A stretch of 64,000 nucleotides of DNA from Streptomyces sp. NBC_00576. Its GTDB lineage: Bacteria > Actinomycetota > Actinomycetes > Streptomycetales > Streptomycetaceae. Below the pieces are notes generated by a model that saw nothing but the letters and a program-made list of their open reading frames with translations, searched no databases and was not told where the DNA came from. Position numbers and translations under genes: made by a program. The DNA lies in the NCBI RefSeq assembly GCF_036345175.1, contig NZ_CP107780.1, positions 6,386,001-6,450,000 on the forward strand, written 5' to 3'. Positions 24,771-33,552 of the stretch are shown here, piece after piece; the stretch's first letter is position 1; each line of letters begins with the position of its first letter.

Positions 24771-24791
24771 CGTACTTAATGCGTACTTAAT
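24771..24791 (+). promoter_or_regulatory. Two direct CGTACTTAAT copies upstream of the glycosyltransferase
   Basis: CGTACTTAAT occurs at 24771-24780 and 24782-24791, 11 bp (one helical turn) apart, in an AT-rich patch 36 bp before the ATG at 24827. This is a likely regulator-binding or promoter region. Confidence 0.5.
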
Positions 24792-24826
24792 ACATCCTTA
24801 CTGTAAACAGATAGCATCCGACCGCG

Positions 24827-25759
24827 ATGGTTGACGTCGGCGGCCGGAACGAGGTGGGTCTGGTGGGTGGCATGGCGGTGGAGCCGCGTATCGCGGTGGC
24901 CGTGGTGACCATGGGAAACCGGCCCGTCGCGCTGAACGCGCTGCTGGAGTCGATCGCCAAGCAGGACCTCGCCCCCGACCGCATCGTGCTCGTCGGCAAC
25001 GGCTGTCCGCTTCCCGAACTCCCCGGCCTCTCCGGCGAGGTCACCACCATCGAGGTCGACGAGAACCTCGGCTGCCCGGGCGGCCGCAATGTGGCCCTGG
25101 CCCGGCTGCGCGAGTTCGGCGACATCGACGTCGTGGTCGACCTCGACGACGACGGCCTGCTCATCGACCCCGATGTGCTCACCCGCGTACGGGACTTGTA
25201 CGCCGCCGACCCCCGACTCGGCATCGTCGGCTTCCGCATCGCCGACGAGAACGGCGTGACCCAGCGTCGACACGTCCCCCGGCCCGGCGCCGGCGACCCG
25301 ATGCTCGGCGGATACGTCACCCAGTTCCTCGGCGGCGGCCATGCCCTGCGCATGACGATGCTCGACGAGACCGGCGACTGGCCCGCCGCATTCTTCTTCG
25401 CCCACGAGGAGACCGACCTCGCCTGGCGGGCCGTCGACGCCGGCTGGAAGATCCTCTACGAACCGCGTCTCCTGCTGCGCCACCCCAGCACCTCGCCCGC
25501 CCGGCACGCCATCTATCACCGGGTCACCGCCCGCAACCGGGTCTGGCTGGCCCGCCGCCGGCTGCCGCTGCCGCTGATCCCGGTGCACCTGGGCGTATGG
25601 CTTGCGATCACCGTCCTGCGCGCCCGCTCCACCGGGGCACTGCGGGCCTGGTTCGCCGGCTTCGCGGAGGGCCTGCGCGAACCGGCCGGTGAGCGCCGCC
25701 CGATGCGGTGGCGAACGGTGTGGACACTGACCAGGCTGGGCCGCCCGCCCATTCTCTGA
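24827..25759 (+). CDS. Glycosyltransferase family 2 protein
   Basis: The 310-residue protein has a GT-A fold: 'IAVAVVTMGNRPVALNALLE', nucleotide-sugar region 'LGCPGGRNVALARL', the metal-binding DxD-like 'VVVDLDDDGLLIDPDVL', and an acceptor region 'FFFAHEETDLAWRAVDAGWK' with the ED-type catalytic acid. A C-terminal amphipathic or membrane-associated segment follows ('LPLPLIPVHLGVWLAITVL'). It resembles rhamnosyl- or galactosyltransferase-type enzymes of cell-surface glycans. ATG 24827 is used; ATG 24872 would remove a 15-residue tail and is equally likely. Confidence 0.9.
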   Translation: MVDVGGRNEVGLVGGMAVEPRIAVAVVTMGNRPVALNALLESIAKQDLAPDRIVLVGNGCPLPELPGLSGEVTTIEVDENLGCPGGRNVALARLREFGDIDVVVDLDDDGLLIDPDVLTRVRDLYAADPRLGIVGFRIADENGVTQRRHVPRPGAGDPMLGGYVTQFLGGGHALRMTMLDETGDWPAAFFFAHEETDLAWRAVDAGWKILYEPRLLLRHPSTSPARHAIYHRVTARNRVWLARRRLPLPLIPVHLGVWLAITVLRARSTGALRAWFAGFAEGLREPAGERRPMRWRTVWTLTRLGRPPIL

Positions 25760-25809
25760 ACCCGCGCGCGATCCCCGCGAGCAGGCCTGCGGCACGCGGC
25801 ACGCGATAC

Positions 25810-25847
25810 GAGGGCCCCGGCCGTCACCTCTGGCGACCCGGGCCCTC
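25810..25847 (+). terminator. Hairpin terminator after the glycosyltransferase
   Basis: GAGGGCCC (25810-25817) pairs with GGGCCCTC (25840-25847). Further partial pairing (ATACG with CGTAT) extends the base of the stem. Confidence 0.6.
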
Positions 25848-26009
25848 TCGCGTATCCGGACCCGGCCGCGACGGCGTCACTCCCCCGAGTTGCGCGACGT
25901 ACGCGCGCGCCGTCGGACCGGCTCCGTTGAGGTGATCACATCAGGCCACACCAACAGATCGCTAACATGGGCTTCCGGCGGACGAACGAAAAGGCAGTGG
26001 GGCGAGAAC

Positions 26010-28877
26010 ATGCGGTGCGGTCTGCGGTTCGGACTGCTGGGAGCGCCCGTTCTGTACGACGGTGACGCCCTCAACGGCCTTACGGGGAACGGAATCCAGC
26101 CGATCCCCTCCATCTCTCCCATCCAGCCGATAGGCAGCACCAAGGTACGGACGCTGCTCGCCGCCCTCCTCCTCGAACCCGGCAGGGTCGTCCCGGTCGA
26201 GGCACTGAAGGACGCGCTGTGGGGCGGGGCGCCGCCGGCGTCCGCGCAGGCCTCGCTGCACAACCACGTGGCCCGGCTGCGGAGGCTCCTCGACGATCCG
26301 GGGCGGCTGCGAGCCGTGCCGCCCGGCTATCTGCTGCGGGTCGGCCCGGGCGAGTTGGACGTGCACGTCTTTCAGGCCCACGTCGAACGGGCGCGGGCCG
26401 CCCACGCCAACCATGACTGGCCGCGCGTCCTGGCCGAGAGCGCGTCGGCCCTCGCCCTGTGGCGCGGCGCCCCGCTGACCGGACTCCCGCGCGAGACCGT
26501 CGGATACGCGTTCACCCAGCGCCTGGAGGAGGCACACCTCCTCCTGCTGGAGTGGCGGTACGACGCGGAGCTGCATGCCGGCGGCCCCCGACTCACCGCC
26601 CTGATACCGGAGTTGAGGGCCCTGACCGCCCAGCACCCACTCCGCGAGTCCTACCACCGCCAACTGATGCTCACCCTCCACCGAACCGGCCGCCGCGCCG
26701 AATCCCTCGCCGTGCACCGCGACCTACGCACCCGCCTCCTGGAAGAACTGGGCGTGGAACCGGGCCCGGCGGTACGGGCGGCCCACATGGAGGTACTGAG
26801 GCTCGCGGGGCCGGTGGGTCTGTCGGATTCGGCAGGTCTGTCGGGTTCGGGGAGTCCGGTGGGTTCGGCGAGTCGGGTGGGTTCGGCAGGTTCGGCGAGC
26901 CCGGTGGGTCTGGTGGGTCTGGTGGGTTCGGGGAGTCCGGCGGGCTCGGTGGGGTCGACGCGTTCGGGGGGCCAGGGAGGCTCGGCGGGCCCAGAGGGGC
27001 GGGGAGGCCCAGAGTGGTCGGGACGCCCAACGGGTCTGGTGACTCCGGGGGTTCCAGGTGATCCGGGTGATCCGGATATTCTGGGCGGCTTCGCGATGCC
27101 CACCAGCCTTGCGACGCCCACCGACCTGGCGGTTCCCTACGTCCCCGCACAGTCGACGTCGGGCTCCGCCCCGCGACCGGCTCCCGTGTCAGCGCCGCAC
27201 CCCGGGGCGGCGTCAGTGCGCCCGGCCCTCACACCGAGCCCCGCGCCAGTGCCGCGTCCCGGGTCGGTATCGGCGAGCCCCGCCCTCACACCGAGCCCCG
27301 CGCCGGCGTCGCTGCCCGCCTCGGCGTCACCGCACTCCGTGTCAGCGCCGCGTCCCGGGTCGGTATCGGCGAGCCCCGCCCTCACACCGAGCCCCGCGCC
27401 AGTGCCGCGTCCCGGGTCGGTATCGGCGAGCCCCGCCCTCACACCGAGCCCCGCGCCGGCGTCGCTGCCCGCCTCGGCGTCACCGCGCCCCGCCCCCACA
27501 TCGAGCCCCGTGTCAGCGCCGTGTCCCGGGTCGGTATCGGCGAGCCCCGCCCTCACACCGAGCCCCGCGCCAGCGTCGCAGCCCGCCTCAGCATCAGCGC
27601 ACCCCGCGTCAGTACCGCACTCCGCGTCAGCGCCGCACCCCGGGGCGGCGTCAGTGCACCCCGCCCCCACACCGCGCCGCGCGCCAGCGTCACAACCCGC
27701 CTCAGCGTCACCGCACCCCGCGTCACCGCACCCCGCGTCAGGGCCGCACCCCGGGGCGGCGTCACCTCGCCCCGCCCCCACATCGCGCCCCGCGTCGCCA
27801 TCAACACCGCCGCCCCGCCTGCCGCGTCCCGCCCAACTGCCCCCATCCCCGCCCCACTTCACCGGCCGCACAGCCGTCGCCGACGACCTGCGTCGGACCC
27901 TGGCCCCGGAGAAGCGCCCCGGGACCGAGGTCACGGCTGCCGCCCCCGTCGTCGTGATCCACGGCATGCTCGGCATGGGCAAGAGCGCCCTGGCGCTGCA
28001 TGTCGCCCACACCCTCCGGGACCGCTACCCGGACGGCCAGCTGTACGTCGACCTGCACGGCACCACCCCTGGCACGCGCCCGCTCCCCCCTGCCCAAGCC
28101 CTCACCGCACTCCTGCGCGACCTCGGCGTCGAGCCACTCCGCATCCCCGAACACCTGGACGGGGCAGCCGCGTTACTCCGTTCCCTTCTCGCACCGACCC
28201 GCACGCTGATGGTCCTGGACGACGCCGAAGGCGCCGCGCAGATACGGCCGTTGCTCCCGGCGGGCCCCAACTGCGCCGTGATCGTCACCAGCCGCTCCCC
28301 GCTGACCGCCCTCGACGGCGCCCGCCGCTTCCCCCTCACCCCCCTGACAGCCAAGGAGAGCGCCGAGCTGCTGCGCGCGGTCTCCGGACGCGTCGGTCTC
28401 GACGCCGCCCACCCCCTCGTCGAACTCACCGGCCGCCTCCCCCTCGCCCTGCGCGTGGTCGCCGCCCGGCTCGCCGCCCGCCGGGCCCTCACCCCGGATG
28501 TGCTCGCCGCTCAACTGGCCGCCACGGACAACAGGTTGCCGCATCTGGAGTACGACGACCTGAGCGTTCGCCGCTCACTCGCCGGCGCCCACCACGCGCT
28601 GCACGCCTCCGCCCACGAGACCGACCGAGGCGCGGCCCTCACCCTGCGCCGCATCGGCGCCCTGGACCTCCCCACGTACGACGTCGCGCTCCTTGCCCGC
28701 GCCACCGGGACCGACGAACGCCGCGCCGGTGCAGCCCTGGACCGTCTGGTCGAGGTGGCCCTCCTGGAGGAGACCGCGTACGGCCAGTACGCGCCCCACG
28801 ACCTGGTCAGGGACTTCGCACGCGAACTGGCCGCGGCCGAGGCGGCGAGTGACGAGCCGACGACTGCCCAAGGTTGA
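26010..28877 (+). CDS. SARP-family regulator with BTAD, long low-complexity linker and NB-ARC ATPase domain
   Basis: The 955-residue protein has an OmpR-like winged helix (about 1-95: 'LRFGLLGAPVLYDGDALNGL'), a bacterial transcriptional activator domain (about 100-255), then a linker of about 340 residues of glycine/serine- and proline/alanine/serine-rich repeats (268-610). The NB-ARC domain (about 620-870) has Walker A 'IHGMLGMGKSALALHVAH' (near 652), Walker B 'RTLMVLDDAEG' and 'CAVIVTSRSPL'. A short winged-helix end follows. It is AfsR-like but without TPR repeats. Such proteins activate antibiotic gene clusters after ATP binding; no biosynthetic cluster is in the window. Its stop lies six bp from the convergent polymerase stop. 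Confidence 0.92.
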   Translation: MRCGLRFGLLGAPVLYDGDALNGLTGNGIQPIPSISPIQPIGSTKVRTLLAALLLEPGRVVPVEALKDALWGGAPPASAQASLHNHVARLRRLLDDPGRLRAVPPGYLLRVGPGELDVHVFQAHVERARAAHANHDWPRVLAESASALALWRGAPLTGLPRETVGYAFTQRLEEAHLLLLEWRYDAELHAGGPRLTALIPELRALTAQHPLRESYHRQLMLTLHRTGRRAESLAVHRDLRTRLLEELGVEPGPAVRAAHMEVLRLAGPVGLSDSAGLSGSGSPVGSASRVGSAGSASPVGLVGLVGSGSPAGSVGSTRSGGQGGSAGPEGRGGPEWSGRPTGLVTPGVPGDPGDPDILGGFAMPTSLATPTDLAVPYVPAQSTSGSAPRPAPVSAPHPGAASVRPALTPSPAPVPRPGSVSASPALTPSPAPASLPASASPHSVSAPRPGSVSASPALTPSPAPVPRPGSVSASPALTPSPAPASLPASASPRPAPTSSPVSAPCPGSVSASPALTPSPAPASQPASASAHPASVPHSASAPHPGAASVHPAPTPRRAPASQPASASPHPASPHPASGPHPGAASPRPAPTSRPASPSTPPPRLPRPAQLPPSPPHFTGRTAVADDLRRTLAPEKRPGTEVTAAAPVVVIHGMLGMGKSALALHVAHTLRDRYPDGQLYVDLHGTTPGTRPLPPAQALTALLRDLGVEPLRIPEHLDGAAALLRSLLAPTRTLMVLDDAEGAAQIRPLLPAGPNCAVIVTSRSPLTALDGARRFPLTPLTAKESAELLRAVSGRVGLDAAHPLVELTGRLPLALRVVAARLAARRALTPDVLAAQLAATDNRLPHLEYDDLSVRRSLAGAHHALHASAHETDRGAALTLRRIGALDLPTYDVALLARATGTDERRAGAALDRLVEVALLEETAYGQYAPHDLVRDFARELAAAEAASDEPTTAQG
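26811..27800 (+). repeat. Coding low-complexity repeat array inside the SARP gene
   Basis: From 26811 to about 27060 the DNA repeats short GGTTCGG/GGGTCTG units that encode Gly-Ser-Val runs. From about 27180 to 27800 a larger unit recurs several times, containing GTCCCGGGTCGGTATCGGCG, with the translation PRPGSVSASPALTPSPAP appearing three times nearly unchanged. The block looks like a recent expansion. Confidence 0.85.
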
Positions 28878-28883
28878 CGCGCG

Positions 28884-30620
28884 TCACTTGGCGTCGGCAT
28901 AACACTCCACCACCGCCGTACTGAACGGAAACCGCACCGGCGTCTGCCCGAACGTCAGCCGCCCCGCCAGCTCTCCCGCCTCCCGGATCGCCGCCGCCAC
29001 CGTCTCCGCCTCCTCCTCGGGGCAGTGCACGATCACCTCGTCGTGCTGGAAGAAGACCAGCTCGGCCGCCATCCCCGCACAGGACCGGCGCAGCGCGGCG
29101 AGCAGCAGCAGGGTCCAGTCGGCGGCGCTGCCCTGGACGACGAAGTTGCGCGCGAAGCGGCCCCGGGCACGGGAGTTGGAGGAGGCGTATCCCGGCACCC
29201 ACTCCTGCGCCCCCGACCCTCCCGCACTCCCGGCAGGGTCGATGCCCGCCTCGTCCTCCGAGAGCGGGATGCCGGCCTCCTCCACCGAGTCGTCGTTGGC
29301 GCGCGCCGCCGGCGGACACGTACGCCCCAGCCAGGTCCGCACGAGCCTCCCCTCCTCTCCCGCGCGCGCCGCGTCGTCCACGTACGCGACCGCCTTCGGG
29401 AACCGGCGTCTGAGCGCGGCGAGGTTCTTGAGGCCGTCCCCGGAGGTCTGCCCGTACACCGCGCCCAGCACGGCGAGCTTGGCCTGCGCCCGGTCGCCCG
29501 AGAACGCGCGGTCGGAAACGGACTGGTAGAGGTCGGTCTCCCGCCCCGCGACCTCCATCAGCCCGGGGTCGCGCGAGATGGCGGCGAGGACCCGCGGCTC
29601 CATCTGGTCGGCGTCGGCTACGACGAGCCGCCATCCCGGGTCGGCGATCACGGCCCGCCGGATCACCTTGGGGATCTGCAGCCCGCCCCCGCCGTTGGTG
29701 ACCCACCGCCCGGTGACCGTCCCGCCGGCGAGGAACTCGGGCCTGAACCGCCCGTCCCGTACCCAGTCCTGGAGCCACGACCACCCGTGCGCGACCCAGA
29801 TCCGGTACAGCTTCTTGTACTCGACAAGGGGCTTCACCGCCGGATGGTCGATGCTCTCGATCTCCCATCTCCTCGTGGACCGCACCTTGATCCCGGCCTG
29901 TGCGAAGGCCTTGACGACATCGGCGGGCAGATCGGGCCGCACCCGGCGCCCGAACGCCGCCGACACCTCGTCCGCCAGCTCGGCGAGCCGTCGGGGCTCA
30001 CCACCGCCCGCGTACCGCTCACCCAGTAGCTCGTGGAGCACGTCGCGATGGACGTCCGCGCGCCACGGCAGCCCCGCCGCGTTCATCTCGGCGGCCACCA
30101 GCATCCCCGCCGACTCGGCTGCCGTCAGCAGCCGCATCCGGTCCGGGTGCGCGGTCGCGTCGTGCCGCCGCTGCTGGTCGGCGTACACCTCCAGCAGGTC
30201 CGCCAGCGGTACATGCACCGGCCCCGGCTCGAAGAGCGGCGACTGCGCGCCGGGTTCGGCGGACCGCTGCGGCGGATCCGGCGGTACGGGACCACCGCGC
30301 AGCCGGGCGAGGGCCGCCGCCGCGGACCGGGGCTCGCCGAGCCGCCCCTCGTGGCCGAGCAGGAGCGTCTCGGCGTCCTCGATGTCGTAGCACCGCTCGA
30401 CTCGCACCCCCGTGGCGAGCAGCCGCGGATAGACCTCGGGGGTGGACCGCCACACCCACCGCGTGACATCGGGCCGGTCACGGACGGCCGCGCCGAGATC
30501 CGCCTCCCGCCGCACCGGCCCGGCGGGCAGCCCGTCCGGACCGAGGGGGGCGATCTCCACGCCACCGTCCTCGGCCGGAGCGAGCGCCCACCGCTCGGCC
30601 GTCTCCGCCACGCCTGCCAT
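28884..30620 (-). CDS. Family A DNA polymerase with inactive-looking exonuclease-like N-terminus
   Basis: The 578-residue protein has the PolA palm motifs: motif A 'WRLVVADADQMEPRVLAAIS', motif B 'RAQAKLAVLGAVYGQTSGDG', and motif C 'VFFQHDEVIVH' near residue 527. The N-terminal 170 residues resemble a 3'-5' exonuclease domain but lack its DEDD acidic motifs. There is no 5' nuclease domain. It is the second, shorter PolA-like enzyme found in actinomycetes, presumably used in repair. ATG 30620 ('MAGVAETAERWALAPAEDGG') is preferred; a TTG at 30650 is possible. Confidence 0.88.
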   Translation of the reverse strand: MAGVAETAERWALAPAEDGGVEIAPLGPDGLPAGPVRREADLGAAVRDRPDVTRWVWRSTPEVYPRLLATGVRVERCYDIEDAETLLLGHEGRLGEPRSAAAALARLRGGPVPPDPPQRSAEPGAQSPLFEPGPVHVPLADLLEVYADQQRRHDATAHPDRMRLLTAAESAGMLVAAEMNAAGLPWRADVHRDVLHELLGERYAGGGEPRRLAELADEVSAAFGRRVRPDLPADVVKAFAQAGIKVRSTRRWEIESIDHPAVKPLVEYKKLYRIWVAHGWSWLQDWVRDGRFRPEFLAGGTVTGRWVTNGGGGLQIPKVIRRAVIADPGWRLVVADADQMEPRVLAAISRDPGLMEVAGRETDLYQSVSDRAFSGDRAQAKLAVLGAVYGQTSGDGLKNLAALRRRFPKAVAYVDDAARAGEEGRLVRTWLGRTCPPAARANDDSVEEAGIPLSEDEAGIDPAGSAGGSGAQEWVPGYASSNSRARGRFARNFVVQGSAADWTLLLLAALRRSCAGMAAELVFFQHDEVIVHCPEEEAETVAAAIREAGELAGRLTFGQTPVRFPFSTAVVECYADAK

Positions 30621-30713
30621 GTCCGCGAGTGTGGCAGGAGGGTCTGACAACGCCCTCGACCAGCGCTTTCAGCCCAGCTCAGCTCGGCTCAGCCCATTCC
30701 TGCTAAGCCCAGC

Positions 30714-31448
30714 TCAGCCCTGCTCCTCGAACTCCACCTTGATCTTGGCGAGGGCCGCGACGACGTACTCCTCCGTCGCCGGCTTGGTGAGGCCGAGGCC
30801 GGACAGGACCCCGTCGCCGTTCTCGAACTCCAGCAGGGCGAGCAGGATGTGCTCGGTGCCGACGTAATTGTGGCCCAGGCGCAGGGCCTCGCGGAAGGTG
30901 AGTTCGAGGGACTTCTTCGCGTTGGCGTCGAAGGGGATGAGGGCGGGGTCGTTCTCGCCACGCGGCGGGAGACTGACGGTCGCGGCCTCGCGCACGCTGT
31001 CCAGGGAGACGCCCTGCGCGGTGATCGCCTTCGCCCCGAGGCTCTCCGGGTCGGCGAGGAGGCCGAGGATCAGGTGCTCGGTGCCGATCTGGTCGTTGCC
31101 GGCGGCCTTGGCCCCTTCCTGGGAGAGGACCACCACGTTCCTGGCCCGTGGCGTGAAGCGGCTGAAGCCCTGGCTCGGGTCGAGGTCCGACTCGCCCTTC
31201 GGCACGAACCGCTTCTGCGCGGCCTGCCGGGTGACGCCCATGCTCCGGCCGATGTCGGTCCAGGAGGCACCAGAACGCCGTGCCTGGTCCACGAAGTGAC
31301 CGATCAGATGATCCGCCACCTCCCCGAGGTGATCAGCTGCGATCACCGCGTCCTGGAGCTGTTCGAGGGCGTCGGTGTGCACTTTCTTGATGGCCTCGAT
31401 GAGGTCGTCGAGGCGTACAGAGGCCCGGACGGGCTGATTGGTCGTCAT
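30714..31448 (-). CDS. Clp-N domain protein with N-terminal helix-turn-helix
   Basis: A 244-residue protein: an N-terminal helical segment, an HTH at 61-81 ('ASWTDIGRSMGVTRQAAQKR'), and two Clp N-terminal repeats (97-165 'FTPRARNVVVLSQEGAKAAG', 170-244 'GHNYVGTEHILLALLEFENG'). There is no AAA ATPase, so it is not a chaperone but probably a transcription factor that reads protein-quality signals. Its start is only two bases from a near-palindromic TGTCAAC operator and the promoter shows it is leaderless, so it probably autoregulates. It is divergent from the DUF2786 gene. Confidence 0.88.
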   Translation of the reverse strand: MTTNQPVRASVRLDDLIEAIKKVHTDALEQLQDAVIAADHLGEVADHLIGHFVDQARRSGASWTDIGRSMGVTRQAAQKRFVPKGESDLDPSQGFSRFTPRARNVVVLSQEGAKAAGNDQIGTEHLILGLLADPESLGAKAITAQGVSLDSVREAATVSLPPRGENDPALIPFDANAKKSLELTFREALRLGHNYVGTEHILLALLEFENGDGVLSGLGLTKPATEEYVVAALAKIKVEFEEQG

Positions 31449-31449
31449 G

Positions 31450-31497
31450 TGTCAACCGTAGGTTGTCAGTAGGGGGACTGTCAACCCAACGTTGACA
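31450..31497 (-). promoter_or_regulatory. Leaderless promoter with two TGTCAAC inverted-repeat operators
   Basis: On the minus strand, TTGACA at 31479-31484 is 18 bp from TACGGT at 31455-31460, and the ATG follows six bases later, so transcription should start at the A of ATG and the mRNA is leaderless. Two operators overlap it: TGTCAACC-GTA-GGTTGTCA (31450-31468, one mismatch) covers the -10, and TGTCAAC-CCAAC-GTTGACA (31479-31497, perfect) covers the -35. No ribosome binding site is present. The sites lie 29 bp apart. Confidence 0.75.
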
Positions 31498-31528
31498 GTC
31501 GATGGTGGCGGCATGGCACGATCAACGG

Positions 31529-32704
31529 GTGACCAGCGCCAAACCCCACCCGCCCGGCACCGTCGAACGAGCCTTCCAGGCCGCCCTGTACGCCGACACG
31601 GACACCTCCCTCGACACGGGCGCCTCCCTGCTCGCCGCCGACCCGGAAGCGGATGCCGAACTCGCCCGCCGCGGCGAGGAGTTCGTGGCGTCGGCATGGC
31701 GGCGGGGCTGGCAGCCGGCCGACGTCGTACGCCTCGTACGGCGCGAGCTGGACGACGTACACGTACGCCTGGTGTCGGCGCTGATCACCGCCCAGGCGCC
31801 GAACGACCGACCCCGGGGCCCGCGCTGGACGGACCAGCTGACGGACCTCACCGAAACCCCCGCCCCGCCGCGCACGGACCGCTTCACGCACGCGACGACG
31901 CTTCTGGAGCTGTACCGCCTGCTGCTGACCCTGCCGACGCTGGAATCCCTGGACGAGCAGTCGGCAAGGCCGGGGGAGGGGGCCCGCCGTGAACACCCGG
32001 AGTCCCGGATGCTGCCCCGTATCCGCGCGCTGCTGGCGAAGGCGGAGGCGACGGGGTTCCCCGAGGAGGCGGAGGCGCTGAGCGCGAAGGCCCAGGAACT
32101 GATGGCCCGGCACAGCATCGACGAGGCTCTGCTCGCGGCCGGCGCCCCGGCGGCCGACGCCCCGCGCGCGTGCCGCCTGGGGGTGGAGGCCCCGTACGAG
32201 GAGGCGAAAGCGGTCCTGCTTCACGCGGTGGCCGACGCGAACCGCTGCCGAGCGGTCTGGAACGAGGCCCTGGGCTTCTCCACGGTGGTGGGTTTCGAAC
32301 CCGACCTGGAGGCGGTGGAACTCCTCTACACGTCCCTGCTGGTGCAGGCCACGACGGCGATGACCAAGGCGGAGGCGGCGCAGCGGGCGAAGGGCCGCAA
32401 GCGCACAAAGACCTTCCGTCAGTCCTTCCTGGCGGCCTACGCCCACAAGACGGGCATCCGCCTGGCGGCAGCAGCGGCAGCGGCAGCGGAAACGGCGGAC
32501 GCGGCGGCAACGCGGACGACCGCCCCCCTGCTCCCGGTCCTGGCCACCCGAGACCTGGCGGTCACCGCCCACCTGGACCAGATGTTCCCCACGACCACGA
32601 CCACCCGCCTACGGGGCGTGACGGACGAAGCGGGCTGGACAGAGGGCACAGCAGCAGCGGACCGAGCAGCCCTACACACCCACCCACGCCTGCCGGACGC
32701 CTAG
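31529..32704 (+). CDS. DUF2786 domain protein
   Basis: The 391-residue protein has a DUF2786 domain (about 165-205: 'MLPRIRALLAKAEATGFPEE', 'AQELMARHSIDEALLAA') followed by a helical region with 'AAQRAKGRKRTKTFRQSFLA' (about 285-310), as in other actinobacterial DUF2786 proteins. The function of the family is unknown; members occur in phages and stress regions. The start is GTG at 31529. The perfect operator palindrome at 31479-31497 lies 32 bp upstream, so this gene may share control with the Clp-N gene. Confidence 0.82.
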   Translation: MTSAKPHPPGTVERAFQAALYADTDTSLDTGASLLAADPEADAELARRGEEFVASAWRRGWQPADVVRLVRRELDDVHVRLVSALITAQAPNDRPRGPRWTDQLTDLTETPAPPRTDRFTHATTLLELYRLLLTLPTLESLDEQSARPGEGARREHPESRMLPRIRALLAKAEATGFPEEAEALSAKAQELMARHSIDEALLAAGAPAADAPRACRLGVEAPYEEAKAVLLHAVADANRCRAVWNEALGFSTVVGFEPDLEAVELLYTSLLVQATTAMTKAEAAQRAKGRKRTKTFRQSFLAAYAHKTGIRLAAAAAAAAETADAAATRTTAPLLPVLATRDLAVTAHLDQMFPTTTTTRLRGVTDEAGWTEGTAAADRAALHTHPRLPDA

Positions 32705-32780
32705 CGACACCGGTCCGCCCTGCTTCTGCAGCCGAGTGGTACTTCTTCAGCACCGGCCGGCACCACTCAACCCGTCTGGG

Positions 32781-32854
32781 GGTCCCCCCTCTGGGGGAGT
32801 TTGAGGACAAGGCCCGTTCAGGGCCGTTGGGGGGTCTGGGGGCGCAGCCCCCAG
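32781..32854. repeat. Streptomyces intergenic repeat with hairpin
   Basis: The block contains CTGGGGGAGTTTGAGGACAA and the hairpin CTGGGGGCGCAGCCCCCAG (32836-32854, 8 bp stem). Both are common dispersed 3'-UTR elements in Streptomyces genomes. It likely ends transcription of the DUF2786 gene and also faces the convergent lipoprotein gene. Confidence 0.65.
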
Positions 32855-32920
32855 GGACAGGATGGGACGGGTAGGGGCGGCGGGGGCGAAAAACCCCTCA
32901 CACCAGCCCGCGTCCAGGTT

Positions 32921-33460
32921 TCAGGACCCCAGCCCCGCCGTAGGCAACCCCGAGGGAAGCTGCCCGCCCTCCGCCCTCGTGTAAGTCTCCGTACCGAGAC
33001 CGCTCTCCCAGGTGACCTTCATCGACGTCTTGTCGACGGAGTCGACCATCCCCTCGGCCCGGTCCTTGTTGCCGTCCGAGCACGTGAGACGGATCATCTG
33101 CATCCCCGCCTCCTTGCCCGCCGTACCGCTGCACACGGTCCCCCCGGTGGCGAACACCCCGGCCTTCGTCCCGTTGATCACCAGGGCCACGGCGCTGCCC
33201 TTGCTGGTGGTCAACCAGCTGCCCACCAGCTGACTGTCGGCAACGGTCGTACCACTACTGCCACCACTGCCACCACTGCCCCCGGCAGCCGAGTCGGAGG
33301 AGGGCGACGGCGACGAGGAGTCCGAGCTCGGGGTCCCCGCCCCCTCCCCGGACCCCCCGTCACCACTGCACCCGGCAAGCAGGAGCGCCGCAGCCACCCC
33401 GGCCACCGAGGCCGCACCAACCCTGCGTACCAGCACGCGCGCGTACGTCACCGAATTCAC
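32921..33460 (-). CDS. Secreted lipoprotein of unknown function
   Basis: The 179-residue protein has a lipoprotein signal with lipobox LLLAGC. After the Cys comes a long Gly/Ser/Asp-rich tether ('SSPSPSSDSAAGGSGGSGG'), then a compact domain of about 95 residues with 'SQLVGSWLTTSKGSAVALVI', 'GGTVCSGTAGKE' and 'MIRLTCSDGN'. A GSW-type opening resembles small beta-barrel lipoproteins, but the family is not recognised. GTG 33460 is preferred because GGGAGC precedes it; longer upstream starts would spoil the signal peptide. Confidence 0.8.
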   Translation of the reverse strand: MNSVTYARVLVRRVGAASVAGVAAALLLAGCSGDGGSGEGAGTPSSDSSSPSPSSDSAAGGSGGSGGSSGTTVADSQLVGSWLTTSKGSAVALVINGTKAGVFATGGTVCSGTAGKEAGMQMIRLTCSDGNKDRAEGMVDSVDKTSMKVTWESGLGTETYTRAEGGQLPSGLPTAGLGS

Positions 33461-33552
33461 CGGGAAGCTCCCAACCAGTAGCCGCTGGCAAATAGCCGCG
33501 AGCAACAGCCGTACGACCGCACGACACGACCCCACGACACGACCGCAGCAAG

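Noticed and set aside
27137..28012. Minus-strand Gly/Ala/Asp-rich frame over the SARP linker
   Set aside because: Antisense of the Pro/Ala/Ser repeats; repeated DNA gives repeated peptides in every frame.
26010..28877. The SARP gene as evidence for an antibiotic gene cluster
   Set aside because: No polyketide, peptide or terpene synthesis genes lie on either side; the neighbours are a glycosyltransferase and a DNA polymerase.
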